From: Cronobacter dublinensis subsp. dublinensis LMG 23823
Lineage (GTDB): Bacteria; Pseudomonadota; Gammaproteobacteria; Enterobacterales; Enterobacteriaceae
Direction of reading: 5' to 3'
DNA length: 64,000 nt
Assembly (NCBI RefSeq): GCF_001277235.1
Contig: NZ_CP012266.1
Location: 4,030,001-4,094,000 of the forward strand
Shown here: piece by piece, positions 31,878-41,098 of the stretch
How positions within the stretch are numbered: the stretch's first letter is position 1
How the letters are laid out: every line of letters starts with the position of its first letter
Made by a program: the position numbers and the translations under genes
The notes under the pieces: generated by a model
What the model was told of the DNA's origin: nothing
The model's input: the letters and a program-made list of their open reading frames with translations, nothing else
Database searches by the model: none

Positions 31878-33992
31878 TTATTTGCCACGGGCTTCGATAA
31901 CGGCCTGAGCAACGTTGTTCGGCGCATCATCATACTTCAGGAATTCCATCGTGTATGATGCACGACCTTTGGTCAGAGAACGCAGCTGAGTTGCATATCC
32001 GAACATTTCAGACAGCGGAACTTCGGCGTGGATCTTAACGCCAGTTACTTCGGATTCCTGACCACGCAGCATACCGCGACGACGGCTCAAGTCACCGATA
32101 ACGTCACCAGTGTTCTCTTCCGGAGTTTCTACTTCAACCTTCATGATCGGCTCAAGCAGAACTGGTTTTGCTTTCTTAAAGCCTTCTTTAAAGGCGATAG
32201 AAGCTGCCAGTTTAAACGCCAGTTCAGAGGAGTCAACGTCGTGGTAAGAACCGAAGTGCAGACGAACACCGATGTCTACTACCGGGTAACCTGCCAGCGG
32301 ACCAGACTTCAGCTGCTCCTGGATGCCTTTATCAACGGCCGGGATGTATTCACCAGGAATTACACCACCTTTAATGTCGTTGACGAACTCGTAACCTTTC
32401 GGGTTAGAGCCCGGCTCCAGCGGGTACATGTCGATCACAACGTGACCGTACTGACCGCGACCACCAGACTGCTTAGCATGTTTACCTTCAACGTCGGTAA
32501 CTTTGCTGCGAATCGCTTCGCGGTAAGCAACCTGAGGTTTACCTACGTTCGCTTCAACGTTGAACTCACGCTTCATACGGTCAACGATGATGTCGAGGTG
32601 CAGCTCGCCCATACCAGCGATGATGGTCTGGTTAGATTCTTCGTCAGTCCATACGCGGAAAGACGGGTCTTCTTTAGCCAGACGGCCCAGAGCCAGACCC
32701 ATTTTTTCCTGGTCAGCTTTGGTTTTCGGTTCAACCGCGATAGAGATTACCGGCTCAGGGAACTCCATGCGCTCCAGAATGATCGGGTGATCCGGGTTAC
32801 ACAGGGTGTCACCGGTAGTCACGTCTTTCAGACCGATCGCTGCAGCGATGTCGCCCGCGCGAACTTCTTTGATCTCTTCACGTTTGTTCGCGTGCATCTG
32901 TACGATACGACCGAAACGCTCACGTGCGGATTTCACGGAGTTCAGGATCGTGTCGCCAGAGTTAACCACGCCAGAGTACACGCGGAAGAACGTCAGGTTA
33001 CCCACGAACGGGTCGGTAGCGATTTTAAATGCCAGAGCAGAGAACGGCTCTTCATCGCTCGCGTGACGCTCAGCCGGAGTATCTTTACCGTCGTCCAAGA
33101 TACCGTTGATCGCAGGTACGTCAACCGGGGATGGCAGGTAATCAATTACCGCATCCAGCATCGCCTGAACACCTTTGTTCTTGAACGCAGAACCACAGGT
33201 TACCAGGATGATTTCGTTGTTCAGAACGCGCTGACGCAGAGCTTTTTTAATCTCTTCTTCAGTCAGTTCTTCACCACCCAGGTATTTCTCCATCAGCTCT
33301 TCAGAAGCTTCAGCAGCGGATTCGATCAGGTTCTGGTGCCATTCGTCAGCCAGGTCCTGCATGTCAGCCGGGATATCTTCGTATTCGAAGGTAACGCCCT
33401 GGTCTGCATCGTTCCAGTTGATGGCTTTCATTTTCACCAGGTCAACAACACCGGTGAAGCCGTCTTCAGCACCAATTGCCAGCTGCAGCGGAACCGGGTT
33501 CGCGCCCAGACGGGTTTTGATCTGACCAACAACTTTCAGGAAGTTCGCGCCCATGCGGTCCATTTTGTTAACGAACGCAATACGCGGAACTTTGTATTTG
33601 TTTGCCTGACGCCATACGGTTTCAGACTGCGGCTGAACACCACCTACTGCGCAGTAAACCATTACCGCACCGTCAAGCACACGCATGGAACGTTCTACTT
33701 CGATGGTGAAGTCAACGTGCCCCGGGGTGTCGATGATGTTGATACGGTGCGGCTCATACTGCTTAGCCATACCAGACCAGAATGCGGTAGTCGCAGCGGA
33801 GGTAATGGTGATACCACGCTCCTGCTCCTGCTCCATCCAGTCCATAGTAGCGGCGCCGTCATGAACTTCACCGATTTTGTGGTTTACACCGGTGTAGAAC
33901 AGAATACGTTCGGTAGTAGTGGTTTTACCGGCGTCGATGTGCGCACTGATACCGATGTTACGATAGCGTGCGATGGGTGTTGTACGAGCCAT
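31878..33992 (-). CDS. fusA: Elongation factor G
   Basis: 704 aa, full length, five-domain translocase. The GTPase P-loop is AHIDAGKTTTTE near residue 17, the switch II DTPGHVDF near 88, and NKMDRMG near 142. The C-terminal domains mimic tRNA (PLSEMFGYATQLRS). It lies between rpsG and tufA. Confidence 0.99.
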   Translation of the reverse strand: MARTTPIARYRNIGISAHIDAGKTTTTERILFYTGVNHKIGEVHDGAATMDWMEQEQERGITITSAATTAFWSGMAKQYEPHRINIIDTPGHVDFTIEVERSMRVLDGAVMVYCAVGGVQPQSETVWRQANKYKVPRIAFVNKMDRMGANFLKVVGQIKTRLGANPVPLQLAIGAEDGFTGVVDLVKMKAINWNDADQGVTFEYEDIPADMQDLADEWHQNLIESAAEASEELMEKYLGGEELTEEEIKKALRQRVLNNEIILVTCGSAFKNKGVQAMLDAVIDYLPSPVDVPAINGILDDGKDTPAERHASDEEPFSALAFKIATDPFVGNLTFFRVYSGVVNSGDTILNSVKSARERFGRIVQMHANKREEIKEVRAGDIAAAIGLKDVTTGDTLCNPDHPIILERMEFPEPVISIAVEPKTKADQEKMGLALGRLAKEDPSFRVWTDEESNQTIIAGMGELHLDIIVDRMKREFNVEANVGKPQVAYREAIRSKVTDVEGKHAKQSGGRGQYGHVVIDMYPLEPGSNPKGYEFVNDIKGGVIPGEYIPAVDKGIQEQLKSGPLAGYPVVDIGVRLHFGSYHDVDSSELAFKLAASIAFKEGFKKAKPVLLEPIMKVEVETPEENTGDVIGDLSRRRGMLRGQESEVTGVKIHAEVPLSEMFGYATQLRSLTKGRASYTMEFLKYDDAPNNVAQAVIEARGK

Positions 33993-34089
33993 TTGATTCC
34001 TCGTTTGTTTCTTTAGGCGCTCAAATTAAGTTACCCAGAACGGGCGACTCACTTGAAGCGCCCGTCTGGTGACTAACATGCCGAAGGGA

Positions 34090-34560
34090 TTACCAACGGT
34101 AGTGTGCGAACGCCTTGTTGGCTTCTGCCATACGGTGAACGTCTTCACGTTTCTTAACTGCAGTACCTTTGTTATCTGCAGCATCAGAAAGTTCGTTCGC
34201 CAGGCGCAGAGCCATGGATTTATCACCGCGTTTACGAGCAGCTTCAACGATCCAACGCATTGCCAGGGCATTACGACGAACCGGACGGACTTCAACTGGA
34301 ACCTGATAAGTAGAACCACCTACACGACGGGACTTAACTTCGACGGTCGGACGAACGTTGTCCAGAGCGACTTCGAAAGCTTCCAGTTCAGATTTACCAG
34401 AGCGCTGAGCCAGGGTCTCAAGAGCACTGTATACGATTGCTTCTGCAGTAGATTTTTTACCATCTACCATCAGGATATTTACAAATTTAGCCAGCAGTTC
34501 TGATCCGAACTTCGGATCCGGCAGAATTTTACGCTGACCAATGACGCGACGACGTGGCAT
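34090..34560 (-). CDS. rpsG: 30S ribosomal protein S7
   Basis: 156 aa. It nucleates assembly of the 30S head. In E. coli it represses the str operon by binding the rpsL-rpsG intercistronic RNA, here 34561-34655. It has the conserved start MPRRRVIGQRKILPDP. Confidence 0.98.
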   Translation of the reverse strand: MPRRRVIGQRKILPDPKFGSELLAKFVNILMVDGKKSTAEAIVYSALETLAQRSGKSELEAFEVALDNVRPTVEVKSRRVGGSTYQVPVEVRPVRRNALAMRWIVEAARKRGDKSMALRLANELSDAADNKGTAVKKREDVHRMAEANKAFAHYRW

Positions 34561-34655
34561 GGAAATACTCCGTTGTTAATTCAGGATTGTCCAAAACTCT
34601 ACGAGTTTAGTTTGACAGTAATATAAAACGTTTGGCCTTACTTAACGGAGAACCA

Positions 34656-35030
34656 TTAAGCCTTAGGACGCTTCACGCCGTACTTGGAGCGAGCCTGCTT
34701 ACGGTCTTTAACGCCAGAGCAGTCAAGTGCACCACGAACGGTGTGGTAACGAACACCCGGGAGGTCTTTTACACGACCGCCACGGATCAGGATCACGGAG
34801 TGTTCCTGCAGGTTGTGACCTTCACCACCGATGTAGGAAGTCACTTCAAAACCGTTAGTCAGACGAACACGGCACACTTTACGCAGTGCGGAGTTCGGTT
34901 TTTTCGGGGTGGTGGTATATACGCGAGTACATACGCCACGTTTTTGCGGGCATGCTTCCAGCGCCGGCACGTTGCTTTTTGCAACTTTGCGAGAGCGTGG
35001 TTTGCGTACCAGCTGGTTAACTGTTGCCAT
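34656..35030 (-). CDS. rpsL: 30S ribosomal protein S12
   Basis: 124 aa. It sits at the decoding centre. Wild-type (streptomycin-sensitive) lysines are present in TTTPKKPNSA and GRVKDLPG. It is the first gene of the str operon. Confidence 0.99.
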   Translation of the reverse strand: MATVNQLVRKPRSRKVAKSNVPALEACPQKRGVCTRVYTTTPKKPNSALRKVCRVRLTNGFEVTSYIGGEGHNLQEHSVILIRGGRVKDLPGVRYHTVRGALDCSGVKDRKQARSKYGVKRPKA

Positions 35031-35104
35031 TAAATAGCTCCTGGTTTTAGCTTTTGCTTCGTAAACACGTAATAAATCGTCCCCATATAATATGAGGACG
35101 CGGA

Positions 35105-35133
35105 ATTTTAGGGCTGTGCTTTAAGGGTGTCAA
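35105..35133 (-). promoter_or_regulatory. str operon promoter
   Basis: Minus-strand -35 TTGACA (35128-35133, perfect consensus) and -10 TAAAAT (35105-35110) with a 17-bp spacer. A GCGTCC stretch follows, and the leader contains a short GTCCTCATA/TATGGGGAC hairpin. Confidence 0.85.
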
Positions 35134-35154
35134 GAAATATACAGCGTTCGGGCA

Positions 35155-35442
35155 TTACCAGGCCATCTGGCTCGCGTGTTTTACTGTGAGTTCGACGAAA
35201 TCAGTATAGCTAATCGTTGCGACATTGCGCGAAATTTGAGCGACCAACCCTCTGGCTTCAATGTCGTTTTCTAAAGCGCACACCCGGGCGGGTGAGGCCA
35301 GCAGCACGCTCAGAAAGCGGCTGTCGTTAAGCGCGGCGACCACGCCGTCCTGCATCAGCAGGATATCGTCGCCGGGGCGCACCAGACGCAGCAACGCGTC
35401 GAGATCGGTCTGCCAGGGCGAGCGAGAAAGCGTATACAGCAT
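35155..35442 (-). CDS. tusB: Sulfurtransferase complex subunit TusB
   Basis: 95 aa. TusBCD forms a heterohexamer that relays persulfide sulfur from TusA to TusE and MnmA for 2-thiouridine at tRNA position 34. It has the conserved start MLYTLSRSPWQTD. It is the last gene of yheO-tusDCB. Confidence 0.95.
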   Translation of the reverse strand: MLYTLSRSPWQTDLDALLRLVRPGDDILLMQDGVVAALNDSRFLSVLLASPARVCALENDIEARGLVAQISRNVATISYTDFVELTVKHASQMAW

Positions 35443-35450
35443 GGCGTTCC

Positions 35451-35810
35451 TTAAAAAGTCAGCACGACATCGTATTCATCCAGACGCTCGCGCAGGGCGG
35501 CGGCATCCAGCGTTTCGACATCAATCACAAACGTCTGCTCCTCGTTCAGCCCGCGCTCGCGCAGCGACTCGCGGCACACATAGCAGCGCTCGATATCGTA
35601 CAGCGGCAATACTTTGAACGTGGAGATATAGTCGCGGGCGAGAATAGCCTGCGGCGACTGGCCTGGCAGAATCTGAAAAACCCCGTCGCTCAGGAAAAAG
35701 ACGCCAATCTCTTCTGTCAACGCAGACATCGCCAGCAAAGCATCAAGTCCTTCACGACCCGCCGCGCTGCCATGCGGCGCATGGGTAAAAACAAAAGCCA
35801 CCTGTTTCAT
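35451..35810 (-). CDS. tusC: Sulfurtransferase complex subunit TusC
   Basis: 119 aa, DsrF-like. The start MKQVAFVFTHAPHG is conserved. It shares one base with the tusD stop, consistent with coupled synthesis of the complex. Confidence 0.95.
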   Translation of the reverse strand: MKQVAFVFTHAPHGSAAGREGLDALLAMSALTEEIGVFFLSDGVFQILPGQSPQAILARDYISTFKVLPLYDIERCYVCRESLRERGLNEEQTFVIDVETLDAAALRERLDEYDVVLTF

Positions 35811-36196
35811 TAAAATTCGACCACTCTGTCACAGGTCAGCGCGGCTTCCGCCAGCGCGCCGAGGCCGCTTAACACAAACCCTGGCTGAAGATTCGCGCCA
35901 GCAAGCCCCTGCTGGCGCGCCTCATGTTCATCCGTTACGCCGCGGCGCAGCGCGGCCGCGACGCAGATATGCAGCGCCACGCCATTTTCGTTGTGAAGCG
36001 CTTCCCAGGCACGCACCAGATCGAACTCATCGCTCGCCGGCGCCGTCATCTGGTTCGCGTTATAGACCCCTTCGCGGTAGAAAAAGACGCTCTCAAGGCT
36101 GTGACCTTCCGCCAGCAGCGCCTTCGCAAACTGCAGCGCGCTGCTCGCCTGCTGGGTGCCATACGCGGGCCCGGTCACCATCAGGGCAAAACGCAT
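35810..36196 (-). CDS. tusD: Sulfurtransferase complex subunit TusD
   Basis: 128 aa, DsrE-like. The catalytic cysteine that carries the persulfide lies in the conserved LHICVAAALRRG segment near residue 78. It starts one base inside the yheO stop. Confidence 0.95.
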   Translation of the reverse strand: MRFALMVTGPAYGTQQASSALQFAKALLAEGHSLESVFFYREGVYNANQMTAPASDEFDLVRAWEALHNENGVALHICVAAALRRGVTDEHEARQQGLAGANLQPGFVLSGLGALAEAALTCDRVVEF

Positions 36197-36918
36197 CAGC
36201 GATCCTGCCCCTGAAAGTCCCCGTTTTTGAACTGACGGATATAAAGGTAAACCGTGTGTTTGGAGATATTGAGCCGGTCGGCCACCTGGTTAATGGCGTC
36301 TTTAATATCGAAGATGCCTTTCTCATAGAGATTAAGGACAATCTGACGATTTTTGGCATTGTTAGAGACGTTACGGTCGGCGTTCACTTCTTCGATGGTG
36401 AACTCCAGCGTCTGGGTCACCAGGTCTTCAACCGACGAGGCGAAATTCACAGACGACGGCACTTCTTGGGTTTCCGGCGGCACAAAGGTGCTCATTATCT
36501 GGGAGAACGGCACATCCAGGTTCATGTTGATACACAACAGGCCAATTACGCGGTGTTCGCGGTTGCGAATGGCGATAGTGACCGACTTCATTAAAACGCC
36601 GCTTTTCGCGCGGGTGAAATAGCACTTCGATACGCTGCTGTCAGCGCCGGTCATATCGTGCAGCATACGCAACGCAAGATCAGTAATCGGCGAGCCGATT
36701 TTTCGGCCCGTGTGTTCGCCGTTGGCGATGCGAATGGCCGAGCATTTCAGATCCTGCAGAGAATGCAGCACAATTTCACAGTGGGAGCCGATGAGCATCG
36801 CTAACCCGTCCACGACCGCTTCGTAGGAGCGCAGAATATCAAAATCGGTCTGTTCGAAGGGACGCTGATCCAGCAGATCGAGTTCGCTGGCCTCATTGGT
36901 TAATAGCGAATTGGACAT
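36196..36918 (-). CDS. yheO: YheO family transcriptional regulator (PAS-like plus HTH)
   Basis: 240 aa. An N-terminal YheO/PAS-like sensor domain (about 30-140) is followed by a C-terminal helix-turn-helix (VADRLNISKHTVYLYIRQF). The family is related to DauR-type regulators. The target and ligand in enterics are not known to me. It is the first gene upstream of tusDCB, as in E. coli. Confidence 0.9.
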   Translation of the reverse strand: MSNSLLTNEASELDLLDQRPFEQTDFDILRSYEAVVDGLAMLIGSHCEIVLHSLQDLKCSAIRIANGEHTGRKIGSPITDLALRMLHDMTGADSSVSKCYFTRAKSGVLMKSVTIAIRNREHRVIGLLCINMNLDVPFSQIMSTFVPPETQEVPSSVNFASSVEDLVTQTLEFTIEEVNADRNVSNNAKNRQIVLNLYEKGIFDIKDAINQVADRLNISKHTVYLYIRQFKNGDFQGQDR

Positions 36919-37061
36919 GAAAACATACCACCCTTTACAGCGAGCCTGTCGTCTCTCAAGGTCTGGGCAGACTCATCATTCAGTTGTTACGTAACTCGCT
37001 AAAGTAATACAGCGGGTGCAACACTAGCCAGCTTTTATTATATGTGCGCGGGATAAAAAAA

Positions 37062-37083
37062 ACCGCCGCCCTGAGGCGGCGGT
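37062..37083 (-). terminator. fkpA terminator
   Basis: Stem ACCGCCGCC (37062-37070) / GGCGGCGGT (37075-37083) with loop CTGA. It is followed on the minus strand by a run of seven T (37055-37061). Confidence 0.9.
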
Positions 37084-37093
37084 CTGCGAAGCG

Positions 37094-37921
37094 TTACTTC
37101 ACTTTAGCGGCGTCGTCCGCTTTATCACCTGCGGCGGCCTTCGGGGCAGCGTCAGCTTTCGCTGCCGGGTTGATGTCCAGCAGTTCTACGTCAAACACCA
37201 GCGTGGAGTTAGCCGGAATACCCGGCACGCCATTTTTGCCGTAAGCCAGTTCAGGCGGGATGACCAGCTTGATTTTGCCGCCTTTCTTGATGTTTTTCAG
37301 GCCTTCGGTCCAGCCCGGGATCACACCGTCAAGACGGAAAGACAGCGGCTCGCCGCGCTTGTAGGAGTTGTCGAACTCCTGACCGTCAATAAGCGTGCCT
37401 TTATAGTTAACCACAACGGTGTCGCTCTCTTTCGGCGCAGCCCCAGTACCTTCTTTCTCGACTTTATACAGCAGGCCGGTAGAAGAGGTCTTCACGCCTT
37501 TTTCTTTAGCGAATTTCTCACGGTAGGCTTTGCCTTTGGTTTCGTTTTCCGTCGCGTCTTTCTCGACTTTCGCCTGAGCGGCGCCTTTCACGCGGGTTTC
37601 GAAAGCCTGCAGAGTCTGCTCGATTTCCTGATCGGAGAGTTTGCTCTTATCAGCGAAAGCGTCCTGGACACCGGCGATCAGCTGGTTTTTATCCAGTTTG
37701 ATGCCCAGTTTTTCCTGTTCTTTCAGGGAGTTTTCCATGTAACGGCCCAGTGAAGCACCCAGCGCGTAAGCCGATTTCTGATCGTCGTTCTGGAATGCGG
37801 CTTTGCTGTCAGCGGGAGCAGCGTTCTGCTGCTGTGCGGCTGGCGCAGCAAAAGTCAGGGGAGCGTTGAACGCCACAGCCATCGTGGTCGCCAGCAGCGT
37901 TACTTTAAACAGTGATTTCAT
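37094..37921 (-). CDS. fkpA: Periplasmic FKBP-type peptidyl-prolyl isomerase FkpA
   Basis: 275 aa (E. coli 270). A Sec signal peptide (MKSLFKVTLLATTMAVAFNAP, cleavage near TFA-APA) leads to the periplasm. The N-terminal dimerisation/chaperone domain (about 35-140) is followed by the FKBP domain (VVNYKGTLIDGQEFDNSY, VIPGWTEGLKNIKKGGK, PELAYGKNGVPGIPANSTLVFDVEL). The tail is rich in Ala and Lys. In E. coli it belongs to the sigma-E envelope stress regulon. I could not identify a clear sigma-E promoter here. Confidence 0.96.
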   Translation of the reverse strand: MKSLFKVTLLATTMAVAFNAPLTFAAPAAQQQNAAPADSKAAFQNDDQKSAYALGASLGRYMENSLKEQEKLGIKLDKNQLIAGVQDAFADKSKLSDQEIEQTLQAFETRVKGAAQAKVEKDATENETKGKAYREKFAKEKGVKTSSTGLLYKVEKEGTGAAPKESDTVVVNYKGTLIDGQEFDNSYKRGEPLSFRLDGVIPGWTEGLKNIKKGGKIKLVIPPELAYGKNGVPGIPANSTLVFDVELLDINPAAKADAAPKAAAGDKADDAAKVK

Positions 37922-38135
37922 CCATTATCTCCAGGGTTGGGGCCTCTCACCCCAGGGGTTATCTTTAAAAACGAAAGTCGTACTATAAAACGTCGCAACG
38001 GAAATCAACATAACCACTTTTCCGTTTCGGGCGTTATTTCAGACTTAATTTGTTTAAATAAGTTTCTTTCTGTTGAAGCAACCCGGCAGAATCCGGAAAA
38101 GTTGCGTAGAATCGCGACGCAAAGGGGGAAACATC

Positions 38136-38354
38136 ATGCAAAACGAATCGACAGAACACCGTATCGCTGAGCTGGAAAGCCGGCTGGCGTTCCAGGAAAT
38201 CACTATTGACGCGTTAAACCAGTCCGTTACCGCGCATGAGCTGGAACTCGCGAAACTACGCGAACAGCTCAAAATCATGGTGGAGAAAATCAAAGCCTCG
38301 CAGACGTCGATGATCGCGTCGCAAGCAGAAGAAACGCCGCCGCCGCATTACTGA
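38136..38354 (+). CDS. slyX: SlyX family coiled-coil protein
   Basis: 72 aa, the same as E. coli SlyX, with the conserved end ASQAEETPPPHY. It is predicted to be one long coiled coil (ELESRLAFQEITIDALNQ). Its function is unknown. The start at 38136 is preceded by AAAGGGGG. Upstream in-frame codons are not conserved. It converges with slyD over a shared terminator. Confidence 0.93.
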   Translation: MQNESTEHRIAELESRLAFQEITIDALNQSVTAHELELAKLREQLKIMVEKIKASQTSMIASQAEETPPPHY

Positions 38355-38372
38355 CAGACAACGGCGGGCAGT

Positions 38373-38400
38373 AAAAAGGGGCGCCGGAGCGCCCCTTTTT
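38373..38400. terminator. Bidirectional terminator of slyX and slyD
   Basis: A perfect 12-bp stem (38373-38384 / 38389-38400, core GGGGCGC / GCGCCCC) with loop CGGA and A/T tracts on both sides. It lies between convergent genes. Confidence 0.9.
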
Positions 38401-38408
38401 TATCAGGC

Positions 38409-38987
38409 TTAGTGGCAACCGCAGCCGCCGTTGCCGCAACCACCTTTACCGTGGTCGTGATCGTGGCTGTGGCCGCCGCAGCAACCGTCATGGTCGTGAT
38501 CGTGGCCATGGTCGTGACCGTTCGCACCGTGAACGTGGCCGTGAGCCAGTTCTTCTTCGGTCGCTTCGCGGATAGCCACAACTTCAACGTTGAAGTTCAG
38601 GTTCTGGCCCGCCAGCATGTGGTTACCGTCAACCACAACGTGGTCGTCGCCCACTTCGGTGATTTCTACCGGCACCGGACCCTGATCGGTTTCCGCCAGG
38701 AAGCGCATGCCAACCTGCAGCTCGTCAACGCCCATGAAAACGTCTTTCGGTACGCGCTGTACCAGGTTTTCGTCATACTGGCCGTAAGCGTCGTTGGCGC
38801 CTACGTTCACATCGAATTTATCGCCAACATCGTGACCTTCCAGCGCGGCTTCCAGGCCGGAGATCAGGGAGCCGTGACCATGCAGGTAGTCCAGCGGCGC
38901 ACTCACCGGAGACTCATCAACCAACACACCGTCTTCTGTACGTACCTGATAGGCCAGGCTGACCACCAGGTCTTTTGCTACTTTCAT
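38409..38987 (-). CDS. slyD: FKBP-type peptidyl-prolyl isomerase and metallochaperone SlyD
   Basis: 192 aa. The FKBP domain with inserted chaperone flap spans about 1-146. The C-terminal tail, rich in His, Cys and Asp (for example HDHGHDHDHDGCCGGHSH), binds nickel and supplies it for hydrogenase maturation. It is also the host factor for phiX174 lysis protein E. The tail is well developed, as in E. coli. Confidence 0.97.
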   Translation of the reverse strand: MKVAKDLVVSLAYQVRTEDGVLVDESPVSAPLDYLHGHGSLISGLEAALEGHDVGDKFDVNVGANDAYGQYDENLVQRVPKDVFMGVDELQVGMRFLAETDQGPVPVEITEVGDDHVVVDGNHMLAGQNLNFNVEVVAIREATEEELAHGHVHGANGHDHGHDHDHDGCCGGHSHDHDHGKGGCGNGGCGCH

Positions 38988-39081
38988 GATATCTCCTGAG
39001 TGAGGAAAAAAGACTGGCGCCGATTGTAGCCCAAATCGACGCCTGTGTACCCTTTAGCTTAAAGAAACCTGGGGCATCTCG

Positions 39082-39282
39082 CTAGTCGGGATGAAAAATC
39101 CCTATAACTTGCTCATCTTTGCGAACCTTCTCGCGAACTTCTTTATCCGCCTCGCGCATCTGGTGCCCGCACTTTACGCACTCGACGATATCGACCTGAT
39201 TCTCCCGCCACATCGCGAGAGAATCCTGCGCCTGACACTTCGGGCAGACGGCCCCGGCAATAAAACGTTTACGCACCGCCAT
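39082..39282 (-). CDS. yheV: YheV family zinc-ribbon protein (DUF2387)
   Basis: 66 aa. Two Cys pairs, CPKC near residue 13 and CVKC near 35, suggest one zinc ribbon. Its function is unknown. It lies 10 bp after kefB and is probably the last gene of kefG-kefB-yheV. Confidence 0.92.
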   Translation of the reverse strand: MAVRKRFIAGAVCPKCQAQDSLAMWRENQVDIVECVKCGHQMREADKEVREKVRKDEQVIGIFHPD

Positions 39283-39292
39283 AGCTTAACCT

Positions 39293-41098
39293 CTATTCAA
39301 ACTCATCCCAGCCGTCCAGCTGGCGTCGTTCCTGCTGCATCTCACGGTGGAAAATCTCTTCCAGCTCGCGCCGCGCCTCGCGCACGCGGGAGATTTGCGC
39401 GTTATCGGTATGTACCGGCATCAGCTCGCGCAGCATCCGCATATCAAGACGACGGAAATGCAACTGCGCGCGCTGCGCCTGATGCGGATGCATACCCAGC
39501 GAAATGAGCGTCTTGCGCCCCAGCTCCAGCGCGCTGGAGAAGGTTTCACGGGAAAACTGCTTCACGCCCGCCTGCAACAGCTCATGGGCTTCAACACGCC
39601 CGCGCGCGCGCGCCAGAATCTCCAGCTGCGGGAAGTGCTGCTGGCAGAGATGCACAATCCGCATCGTGTCTTCCGGATCGTTACAGGTCACGACGATAGA
39701 CTCCGCCGATTCCGCGCCCGCGGCGCGCAGCAGTTCAAGCTCCGTCGCGTCGCCATAGTAAACTTTGTAGCCATATTTACGCATCAAGTTGACCGCGCTG
39801 ATATCGCGCTCCAGCACCGTAATGCGCATTTTATTGGCCATCAGCAGGCGGCCAATCACCTGACCAAAGCGCCCGAAGCCGACGATGATCACCTGCGGTT
39901 TATCATCTTCCACATACGGGGTTTCGTCATGCTCATCCTGCGCGTTGAAGTGGCGCGCCAGCAGCCGGTCGATGCCTTTCATTACCAGCGGCGTGGTCAT
40001 CATCGAAAGCGTGACCGTCACCAGCAGCAGCGCCATCTGGTCGTTATGAAAGAGTTTCTGCGACGAGGCGCTGGAAAAGAGCACGAACGCGAATTCGCCG
40101 CCCTGGCTCAGCACGCCCGCGAACTGCAAACGCTCGGTGCGCCGCAGGCCCTGAAAGCGTCCCAGGCCGTACAGCACTGCCATTTTGACGCTCACCAGCA
40201 CCGCCACGCTCATCACCACCCACAAAATATGGGTATAGAGGACGCCCAGATTTAACGCCATGCCGACCGAGATAAAAAACAGTCCCAGCAGCAGGCCTTT
40301 AAACGGCTCGATGGCTATCTCCAGCTCATGGCGATATTCGCTCTCCGCCAGCAGGATGCCGGCGATAAACGTGCCGAGCGCCATCGACAGCCCCAGCAAA
40401 TCCATAAACAGCGCCGAGCCCAGCACCAGCAACAGCGCGGCGGCGGTAAACACCTCGCGCACGCCGGAGCCCGCGATAAAGCGAAACACCGGGCGCAGCA
40501 GATAACGCCCGCCTATCAGCATTCCGCCGAACGCCAGCACTTTCATGCCGATCTTCATCCAGTCAGGATGTTCATCGCCGTTGCCCGCCAGCAGCGGCAC
40601 CATTGCCAGCGCCGGGATCACCGCCAGATCCTGGAACAGCAGCACGGAAAATCCGAGCTGCCCGCCTTCGGTGCGGTTCATGCCCTTATCGCGCATCAGC
40701 TGCAACGCCATCGCGGTTGACGACATCGCAAGGCCGATACCGCCCACCACTGCCGCCTGCCAGGCGAAATCGGTCAACATCAGCAGCCCGGCCAGCACCA
40801 CCGCGCTTAACAGCACTTGCGCCGCGCCGATACCGAAGATAGAACGCCGCAACTTCCAGAGTTTCGAGGGGTTCAGCTCAAGCCCTATCAGGAACATCAG
40901 GAACACGACGCCGAGCTCCGAGAAGTGCAGAATTTCGTCGACGTCGCTGATAAAACCGAGGCCCCACGGGCCAATCGCTATCCCGGCGAGCAGATAACCC
41001 AGCACCGCGCCGATGCCAAGCCGCGCCGCAATCGGCACCGCCACCACCGCGGCGAAAAGAAACAGAATGCCTGCCAGCAGCAGGTCCGAGCCTTCCAT
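39293..41098 (-). CDS. kefB: Glutathione-gated potassium efflux antiporter KefB
   Basis: 601 aa, the same as E. coli. It is a CPA2-type K+/H+ antiporter that acidifies the cytoplasm to protect against electrophiles such as methylglyoxal. About twelve membrane helices (1-380) are followed by a cytosolic RCK/TrkA-N domain (VIIVGFGRFGQVIGRLL). That domain senses glutathione and its adducts. It shares one base with the kefG stop (TGATG), so KefB and its ancillary protein are coupled. Confidence 0.97.
   Translation of the reverse strand: MEGSDLLLAGILFLFAAVVAVPIAARLGIGAVLGYLLAGIAIGPWGLGFISDVDEILHFSELGVVFLMFLIGLELNPSKLWKLRRSIFGIGAAQVLLSAVVLAGLLMLTDFAWQAAVVGGIGLAMSSTAMALQLMRDKGMNRTEGGQLGFSVLLFQDLAVIPALAMVPLLAGNGDEHPDWMKIGMKVLAFGGMLIGGRYLLRPVFRFIAGSGVREVFTAAALLLVLGSALFMDLLGLSMALGTFIAGILLAESEYRHELEIAIEPFKGLLLGLFFISVGMALNLGVLYTHILWVVMSVAVLVSVKMAVLYGLGRFQGLRRTERLQFAGVLSQGGEFAFVLFSSASSQKLFHNDQMALLLVTVTLSMMTTPLVMKGIDRLLARHFNAQDEHDETPYVEDDKPQVIIVGFGRFGQVIGRLLMANKMRITVLERDISAVNLMRKYGYKVYYGDATELELLRAAGAESAESIVVTCNDPEDTMRIVHLCQQHFPQLEILARARGRVEAHELLQAGVKQFSRETFSSALELGRKTLISLGMHPHQAQRAQLHFRRLDMRMLRELMPVHTDNAQISRVREARRELEEIFHREMQQERRQLDGWDEFE

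Noticed and set aside
32028..34016. A 662-residue open frame antisense to fusA
   Set aside because: It is a mirror of strong codon bias in fusA. The protein shows no recognisable fold or family motif and the sense gene is certain. Similar long antisense frames opposite tufA (30716-31900) and nirB (58400-60493) were rejected for the same reason.
36919..38135. Sigma-E promoter for fkpA
   Set aside because: fkpA is a sigma-E target in E. coli, but I could not find a convincing GGAACTT with a spaced TCAAA/TCTGA in the upstream sequence.
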